From Zygnema circumcarinatum (taxonomy: Eukaryota; Streptophyta; Zygnematophyceae; Zygnematales; Zygnemataceae), in the NCBI GenBank assembly GCA_037447605.1, contig CM074812.1, positions 1,386,031-1,408,530 on the forward strand: 22,500 bases of DNA, written 5' to 3'. Position numbers and translations under genes: made by a program. Below the pieces are notes generated by a model. It saw only the letters and a program-made list of their open reading frames with translations. It made no database searches and was not told where the DNA came from. Of the stretch, positions 16,069 through 22,500 are shown piece after piece (the first letter of the stretch is position 1; each line of letters starts with the position of its first letter).

Positions 16069-17998
16069 TCATGGCGTCATGGGAGAGCCCAATTCTTCCC
16101 AAGAGGATGCAGCGAGAGAAGGGAGGCTGAGAGGGCGACGCAGAGGAGTGGGAGCTTCAGGGGAGCTCCATGACTGTGTGCGATGAAGGGGGAGAGGGAG
16201 AGAGAGAGGGCGAGAGAGAGGGAGAGGAGGGAGGCGAGGAGAGGCGGGGGGGCGGCATACTCCCGAGCAGCCATGACAGTTCATGGCGGACCATGCGTGA
16301 TTAGGGTTGGAAAGCTGAGGTTGTCCAGAAGCGAGAAAGCTCAAGAGGGAGGAGGAGATGGGAGAGAGCTTGGAGGAGGGGATGGAGGGAGCAGCCATGG
16401 GGGGGGGAGTGGAGAAGCGATGGTGGGGAGAGGAGGAGGAGTAGAGGGAGGCGAAGCAGGTGGTGTTCACGATGGGAGAGGAGGAGGGATGGAAGGATAT
16501 GGCGGAATCAGAGGGAGAGATATCATTCTCGGGGTGGGAGGCCGCCATGGATTGGAGCATGGAAATACAGTTGAGATCATCACATGGAACTCCACATGCA
16601 CCTTGGGAGGGCCATTCTTGAGCAGGGTATCCTTGAATCTGCGATGGAAAAGTTTCCGACGATAGCTGAGTCGCTGCCATAGAGTCTGAAACAGAATTTA
16701 CAATGTTGGGTTGCTCGAAAAATCCGATTTTGCTAATGTCAACTTCGTCTATCCCAACCATCCCCCCCTGTTCGTTTTGGGGTTGTTGCAGGTAAACCTG
16801 ATTTTGGAAGCTTCCGGAAGTTTCCATGGCTGCCTCCTTCACTCCCGGTAGAAAGCCATTACCGGTCTGTTCGAGAGAGAGATCATCCATGAGATGAAAG
16901 GAAGAAGATGCAGCATCTCTGCGGTTTTCCAGAATGGCAGTCTCCTCCAAGTTTCCATAATCAAGGTTCAAACTTGGAATTCCATCCAATATACTCTTCA
17001 AATTCGGACCCTCCAGAAAGGAAACATCTTCATTGGATATGGAATCTCCTCCCCCAACTGTCTCTGTCACGGAATTCAGTGAATTTTCCGTTTCTAAACT
17101 GAGCTGCTGCAAAATAGCATCACCCTGAACTTCCGCAGAAGCTGCAAGCATTTCTAGGAGAGCTGTTTCCACTGCTGCTTGTGTGTCAAGGAGAGAGTAG
17201 TGACCTTCATCCATGGCTTCCATGGATGCAAGTGGGGTTTGCCGATACTCTCCACTTTCGATCATCTTTGATAAAAGAGCAGAAATATGTTGCTCCACAG
17301 TTTCATCTATTGCAGGTTGATTCTGCGAAACTTCCCAATTTGGAGCTGTACCCACAACAGAAACTGCATTCATGCTCGTTTCACAGTTCGAACCGTTAAA
17401 CTCCTGGTTCGATCCAACGGAATTTTGTGTCTCCAGTTCCATGTCGTCCAGTTTCACTCTCTTTGTGTTAGCTGCAACAGTTCCATCCTGCCCAAACATA
17501 AGCAGCCGTTTTGCTTCTAAACGGGCAGACCCGGGGGAAATTGCTCCTTCCTCTATCTTTACCGGCCCAAGAAAGATATTACCAGAAGGGTGGTTAGGCT
17601 TAAAATTGGGGTCCATAGAACCGTTGTGTGCGACAGCAGGCTGACGGAACTGAGACTGCGGAGTCATGGGACTGCCACGTGGCGTGTTCCGTCCGAAATC
17701 TTCGTGGTGAAGGGGGAGGGAGGGAGGGAGAGAGAGAGGGAGGGAGCCATGGCTGGGAGATGGCTGCTGCTTTGGGGAGGGTTGGGCGAGGTTCGGGAGG
17801 GAGCCATGGGAGGAGACTCGGAGGAGGGAGGAGGGTCGGCGAGAGGGGGTGGGCTTTAAGGGAGCTTCGGCTGAGCTTCGGACCAATAGGGTGATGCCAC
17901 GTGGATCCTGTAGCATCAGCTCAACGTGCTTCAGACAGACAGACAGAGGTGGGAAGCCATAAAAAACATTCTCTCTTTCTCCCTCTCCCTCTCCCTCT

Positions 17999-18050
<52 letters not shown>

Positions 18051-18217
18051 CTCACTCTCTAGCTATTCCCCCCCTCCCACCAAAAAACTTTCTCTCCATC
18101 TCTCTCTACACACTTTTGTTCTGCGAAAGATAAAGGAGTAATCCAGGAGCGTAATCCGAAAAGCGACATGGTCTCTAAATACTACTTTGGGCAGAAAAAA
18201 GAAAGAAAGTGGGGGAG

Positions 18218-18256
<39 letters not shown>

Positions 18257-19205
18257 AAGAGAGAGAGAGGAGAGAGTGGGAGGAGGGAGGGGGAAGTTAG
18301 GAGTGTGGGTCTCACCGCCCCCTGATTCTCCAAAAGCAGACTGTTTCCATGCTCCTCAAATCCGTTGGTGTAGTTCGACACATAGTCGCAGCGATCACTG
18401 AAGCTCCGTAGAGGAGGGTTGGACGGAAGCTCCGTTGGCTTCCACGGAATACGCGACATGGAACCGCTGTCTGCAGTTGCAGGAGCTCTCCCTCCTCCTC
18501 CCTCTGGTGAGGGAGACACCCAATCATGATTAGGCTCTACATGCTCCGTCGCAGTTCCGTTGAACTGCATGGAATTTACTGCGTCCTTCATTTGGGTTTC
18601 CTGCAAAATCCAAAGATCAGAAGATCTTATAAAGTGTAAATTTTCTAATAAGTTTGGATTTAGCACAGACAACAAGGAGAGGGAAAGCAGAAATTTTCAA
18701 ATTTTGAAGCATAACGGATCGGAAGAAGGACGAAGGTCTGCGCGCATCTTTCCTGTCGCCAAGAAAAAAGAATCAGTACTCACCTGCATTTCTGCTCGGT
18801 ACTTTGCGAGGAGCTCCGGATACCGCTTCTTAAGAGCCGCATGCCAGTGGTTCTGCATCCAAAAGGGTGACAAAGAAACAAAAATTCTCCATTCAAAATT
18901 TGACGAAGTTCCAGGAATACGTTGTTCGCAGAGACAATAACCAAGAAGAAAATTAACTGAAGAAGAAATAAAAAAAAAAGAGAATCCCGTGAGAAATTTA
19001 CTTTGATGGCATTGTCGGTCCTTCCGGGCATATTTTTTACAATGACAGCCCAGCGGCTGCCATGCTCCGCGTATCCGAGAACTATGGATCTGTCCTCTTC
19101 CTCCGTGAAGGGGGCCTTGGAAACCTGCCACGTGGCAAAATCTGGATCGTCAGACAGGGCTAGGGAAAAGGTTTTTACTCGTGTCATAGACCAGAGCCTG
19201 CGTCT

Positions 19206-19247
<42 letters not shown>

Positions 19248-20100
19248 TGGAGGGGGGTGTGGGAGAGACAGGACACAATAGGGCTTTGTGGGATGAGGAA
19301 AATTCTAAATGTCCCGCATGCAGGGGACGTAGAAGGATGGGAACAACAAACGTACACACCCGAATAGAGAGCGGAGGAGGAGGACGAGGGAGAGGGAGAG
19401 GGAGAGGGAGAGGGAGAGGGAGAGGGAGAGGGAGAGGGAGAGGGAGAGGGAGAGGGAGGGAGGGGTGTGCAGGGAATTGATGAAAGAAGGTGAAGACGAA
19501 GGAGCAGATAAAAACGGAACGAGACACTCAGTAGGGTTCGAGAAATGAAGAAATGCAAATGAGCGAAGATGAAGGAGACTCAACGAGAGACGTAGAGCGA
19601 GCGAGAGAGAGACAAAGCATGCGAGGGAGAGAATGAAAGCGAGAATGCGGGCGAGCGAGATTATTCGAGCGACACAATGAGAGCGAGAGAGAGGGAGAAG
19701 AGAGAGAGAGAGAGAGAGCGGGCCCCACCTGCGGGTGCAGGTGGTTGCACCATCGCAGGCGGCAGCTCTTGGAGGTCCGCCCCTTGAGCCCCCGCGCGAT
19801 CGCCCCCCACTGCCTCGCCCCCCGCGCCGCCACCAGCGCGCGCAGCGCCGCGTCCTCCGCCGCACTCCACGCGCCGCGGACCGCCGCCTCCGCTTCCTCC
19901 GCCTCCGCCTCCGCCGCCACGTGGCGCGAGGAGGAGGACGAGGGGGAGGGGGAGGAGGACCCCGCCGCGGGGGACGGGGACTCCGCCATGTGGCAGTCGT
20001 CCTGCACCTCGCGGGACTCGGCGTCCGGCACGTGGCAATCGGACTCCGCCACGTGGACAGCGGTCTCCTTTTGGGTCGTGGGCAGTGCCTCCAGCGCCAT
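16069..20100 (-). CDS. R2R3-MYB transcription factor (S22/S23-like) with very long C-terminus
   Basis: Nuclear DNA-binding regulator. Exons on the minus strand: 20100-19729, 19124-19002, 18852-18784, 18600-18316, 17907-16069, total 895 aa, all introns phase 0. R2 is 75-124 with W78, W98, W117. R3 is about 127-176 with F130, W149, W168, the canonical spacing and the usual replacement of the first R3 Trp. RTSKSCRLRWCNHLHPQ and GRTDNAIKNHW resemble the MYB44/MYB109 groups, which usually have about 300 residues and, as I recall, no introns inside the MYB domain. The 612-residue last exon has a Ser/Pro-rich start, a sumoylation-type VKIE (399-402), an NLS-like KRVKLD (432-437), an acidic Gln/Asn/Ser-rich middle and a basic Pro/Ser-rich end. 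The start GCCGCCATGG is an ideal context. An in-frame ATG at 20382 would add 94 residues, mostly repeat-encoded. Confidence 0.9.
17968..18062. repeat. CT-rich microsatellite in MYB intron 4
   Basis: CCCTCT units followed by an uninterrupted CT run of roughly 44 bases. It is antisense to the gene, so the transcript carries GA here. The same intron also has the opposite tract at 18206-18290. Confidence 0.9.
18206..18290. repeat. GA-rich microsatellite in MYB intron 4
   Basis: GA run followed by GGAAGA and GGGAGG units. Together with 17968-18062 it gives the intron complementary CT and GA arms about 150 bases apart, which could pair into a long hairpin in the pre-mRNA (inference). Confidence 0.9.
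19209..19245. repeat. (GA)n microsatellite in MYB intron 1
   Basis: Nearly perfect GA dinucleotide run in the 604-base intron between the R2 and R3 exons; a CT tract in the transcript. Confidence 0.9.
19379..19465. repeat. (GAGGGA)n microsatellite in MYB intron 1
   Basis: About thirteen nearly perfect GAGGGA hexamers. The sequence from 19570 to 19720 continues as a looser GCGAGAGA-type repeat up to the R2 exon donor. Confidence 0.95.
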
Positions 20101-20109
20101 GGCGGCCTC

Positions 20110-20272
20110 CGCCCCCTCCCGCCTCCACCTCTCCCTCCCCCTCCCTCCCTCCCTCCCTCTCTCTCCCTCTCCCTCCCCCTCTCCCTCTCCCTCTCCCTCT
20201 CCCTCTCCCTCTCCCTCCCTCGCCCTCTCCCTCCCTCGCCCTCTCCCTCTCCCTCTCCCCCACTCCCTCCCT
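20110..20272. repeat. CTCCCT-rich MYB leader
   Basis: CTCCCT hexamers and CCCTCG variants directly upstream of the MYB start codon at 20100. The transcript reads them as GAGGGA, so the 5' leader is purine-rich. The frame is open and joined to the MYB frame, coding mainly Glu-Gly and Arg-Gly. Confidence 0.9.
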
Positions 20273-21009
20273 CGGGTGGCGTCAGATGATGCACGCGCGC
20301 CGGAAGTGATGTTGCGGAGGGCGGCGGCGGGGGACATATGGGGGGGAGGAACCTCCGCATACGACAATATACTGTACGACAACCATCATGATGACGTCAC
20401 TAGCGTCAGTCCATTGGCGCGTCCTGGCGAGAAAGTGGACAAATGGGCCTTACGCGACAAAACTAGCGGCGTGGCGTGGGCGGCAGGGGACAGGTGGCGC
20501 GCTGGGGGAGAGCGGAAGGCTTGAACGGCCTTGACTGGGCTGGACTTGGTGGGCGATCTGCGAATGTGAGAGCACCACGTGTGCATGTGGTTGGATACAT
20601 ATGTTGGGATGGTGCAGATGTAGATCACGGGACAAGGGCCGTAATTCTTGTAGGTCGGCAGGCTTGTCGTCTTTGAAGATGTAGGCCGGTGGATATGTCG
20701 TCTACTTACGTGTAGGTCGATGTGAGATTCTTGTGCGGCCACGCGACCTTTGCCAGACTGGCGTCGCAGATCGACAGAGGCTTCGACGGGCAGCTAAAAA
20801 ATAATTTTTGAGGGACCCGAAATTGGAAACTTCAAACATTTGTATCACGAGAAAATCGATTATTCATGTCTGAAATATGTTTCTGCCCGAAATGTCTCTT
20901 TGGTATTTTTTTGTAACTGCCCGGTAGTTAATTCGTTTTGAACTTTTCGAAATGTCACTTGTTTAAATTTAGGGGACCTTCAAGAGGCTTCCCTTGTTGT
21001 ATTATCGCT

Positions 21010-21039
21010 CGTACGGTTAACCGTACGGTTAACCGTACG
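21010..21039. promoter_or_regulatory. 30-bp perfect palindrome, two and a half CGTACGGTTAAC units
   Basis: Two copies of CGTACGGTTAAC followed by CGTACG give a sequence identical to its own reverse complement. Each half contains AACCG/CGGTT, the core preferred by S22-type R2R3-MYB proteins (known of the group). It lies about 910 bases upstream of the MYB start codon, which suggests an operator-like element, possibly autoregulatory (inference). Confidence 0.6.
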
Positions 21040-21618
21040 TATGTCACGTGCGAATTGTGACCTGTTATAAATGAAGCCAATCATTTCTTCAATCCTGGCC
21101 GTCCGATATGCCACGTTTCACTTTCTGCTAGGACCGAGGTTTCAAAATCGTCCATCTTGTCATTTTGCGTGACTTTCATTTTCTGAAGTCACCTTTTCGT
21201 GAATTTTCAGCCAATCACCGCCCAGGAATCTATAGATTTCTATCTCATTTTTTCTATTTTTCAATAGATGGTAATTCTGCCAGCTGTCGTATGACGTGGC
21301 ATTCCCACTTCCACGTTTCCTACGGGACCACCCTAATACGACAATTTGTCGCGCTGTTTCGTGTCGACCTTACTGCCTTATACGACAGATGTTTGTCTTT
21401 TCTGCTGTACTGTCATATTCACGTGGAACGATCCCGGCTTCTTATTGGCCCATCACCCGGGCCGAATCTCTTGGTGTCGGCGGGTCCTCGTCTTTCCGAG
21501 CGCGAAATGTCCGCCGTTATGAAAATTTATGAATTGCGTTCCTATGTTTTGGGGTACGCCGTCGGCATTGTTCGGTGCTGACGTCATGGTTAACACATGC
21601 CGTCGGCCGGTTTCTTTT

Positions 21619-21654
21619 GGTTTGTGGTTTGTGGTTTGTGGTTTGTAGTTTGTG
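21619..21654 (+). repeat. GGTTTGT heptamer array
   Basis: Five tandem GGTTTGT units, the last with a G-to-A change (AGTTTGT). It resembles but is not the plant telomere unit TTTAGGG. Confidence 0.85.
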
Positions 21655-22252
21655 GGGAAAATGGAGGACTGTACAGTACAGTAAACAGATGAGAGCGGTT
21701 TGGCCAATGAAACATCGTCACGTGGCACACCGTGCTCCTCACTTCCACGCTGTCCGCGATTTCGTCATTTTATGATGTTTGCACAAGGCGCCACTTGGCA
21801 GCGACGTGGCGCGCTCTTGTTGGCGCTGGTGGCCAGAGAAGCGGCGCTCTTCCGGCTTTGCCGGCCGAAGTTCCGCAGTCGTTGGACCAAAAAACTTGTC
21901 TCTCAGGTTTCAAACCCGCCGCCGCGGTTTGCAACTCGCCGACTGTCTTGAAAAGTGAAATTTGTGGACCCCAGTCACATGGCACAGATATATGTCTGCA
22001 TTTCGGACATTGCCATGCCATGCCATGTTATGCCATGGCCATCCGGAATGTTACGGATGGATACCCATGGCCATGGCCCATGCTTCCAAGAAGGTCGAAG
22101 GTTCCAGTTCGTCGCCGGCAGTTGCGGCAATGCTGAGCATTCGCCACTGCCACATGGCACCAATGGCGTACGGTCTTCACGCGTGTGGTTCCGTCCGGCG
22201 CCGCCCATTGGTCCGTTTCAGCGTGCTTATTGTGTTCGTACAGTCATGTCCT

Positions 22253-22279
22253 ACGGTACGGATTATCCTGCCGTACCGT
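22253..22279. repeat. Inverted repeat ACGGTACGG / CCGTACCGT
   Basis: Perfect 9-bp arms (22253-22261 and 22271-22279) with a 9-base loop, followed by TCCGTACG and AGTACGG. It uses the same CGTACGG vocabulary as 10963-11003 and 21010-21039. Confidence 0.7.
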
Positions 22280-22500
22280 TGTTCGACATCCGTACGAGAG
22301 TACGGAAATGTATGTTAGTGTTGTTGTTGTGCATGCACCTTTCATGCCATCGCGAGACCAATTCTAGAACCAATTCCCTCCCTTACATTCCTCCAATCGA
22401 TCCCCAATGTCCCCAACTCGAGTACAATGTTGCTCCAAAGAGCAGTCGGACATTGCACCGCGTTCTTGTTGAACATGCGCACATGAACATCGTTAGAATG

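Larger units (their letters stand above)
20273..22500. promoter_or_regulatory. MYB upstream region, motif-rich
   Basis: No gene is recognised on either strand. It contains CACGTG at 20576, 21045, 21420 and 21719, TGACGTCA at 20392 and 21579, four TACGACA and one TGTCGTA between 20357 and 21390, a 30-bp palindrome at 21010-21039, an inverted repeat at 22253-22279 and a GGTTTGT array at 21619-21654. TTATAAAT at about 21065 could be a TATA box for a plus-strand transcript. The region nearest the gene is the likely MYB promoter (inference from position). Confidence 0.5.

Noticed and set aside
19305-20360. 351-codon Arg/Pro-rich minus-strand frame
   Set aside because: It overlaps MYB exon 1 in another frame; the MYB frame has the canonical Trp spacing and in-phase introns.
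21165-21581. 138-codon plus-strand open frame near a TTATAAAT
   Set aside because: No recognised domain, ordinary amino-acid mix of a random frame, and no splice or start context support; a real transcript cannot be excluded without RNA data.

Overview
The window is nuclear DNA of a land plant or close streptophyte relative. It has spliced genes with GT-AG (and two predicted GC-AG) introns, an ethylene receptor, an R2R3-MYB factor, a gene product with a transit-peptide-like N-terminus, a Ty1/copia gag relic, telo-box motifs and very dense (CT)n/(GA)n simple sequence. Four protein genes in 22.5 kb with short introns point to a fairly compact genome. I cannot name the species. Intron positions in the receptor and MYB genes differ from what I recall for flowering plants, so a non-seed plant is a reasonable but unproven guess.

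Layout. (1) 1-2799, minus: 5' part of a subfamily-II-like ethylene receptor, six exons covering signal peptide, copper/ethylene-binding membrane domain and first half of the GAF domain; the 3' part lies left of the window. (2) 2800-3987: purine-rich leader, two TGACGTCA palindromes, one copy of a dispersed repeat, a telo-box. (3) 3988-6521, plus: seven-exon SAM-dependent methyltransferase of 325 aa with a plastid-type N-terminus and one membrane segment. (4) 7566-9736, minus: six-exon, 361-aa secretory-pathway glycosyltransferase resembling GT34 (GMA12/MNN10), convergent with gene 3. (5) 9737-12330: gene-poor DNA with CT-rich sequence, a possible duplicated exon, G-boxes and inverted repeats, ending in a TATA box and a candidate first exon (12333-12461) without a recognisable gene behind it. 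(6) 12462-16068: a TGCCTGCA array, CT-rich DNA, a rearranged copia gag relic, and a minisatellite. (7) 16069-20100, minus: five-exon R2R3-MYB of 895 aa with an exceptionally long C-terminus. (8) 20101-22500: MYB leader and upstream DNA with G-boxes, a 30-bp perfect palindrome and a second inverted repeat.

The genes do not form a pathway or cluster. Ethylene perception, a membrane-associated methyltransferase, a Golgi/ER glycosyltransferase and a transcription factor sit side by side as is usual in plants. Exon models were built by hand. Every junction keeps the reading frame, and the receptor and MYB models reproduce the diagnostic residue spacing of their families exactly, which is the best internal check available. 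The most unusual content is in the non-coding DNA. Two separated regions (about 10.4-12.3 kb and 20.3-22.4 kb) share a set of short motifs (CACGTG, TACGACA, CCGTACGG, GGGAAA-TTTGTCG, GTCGGCCGGTT), suggesting related regulatory DNA or an old dispersed repeat.
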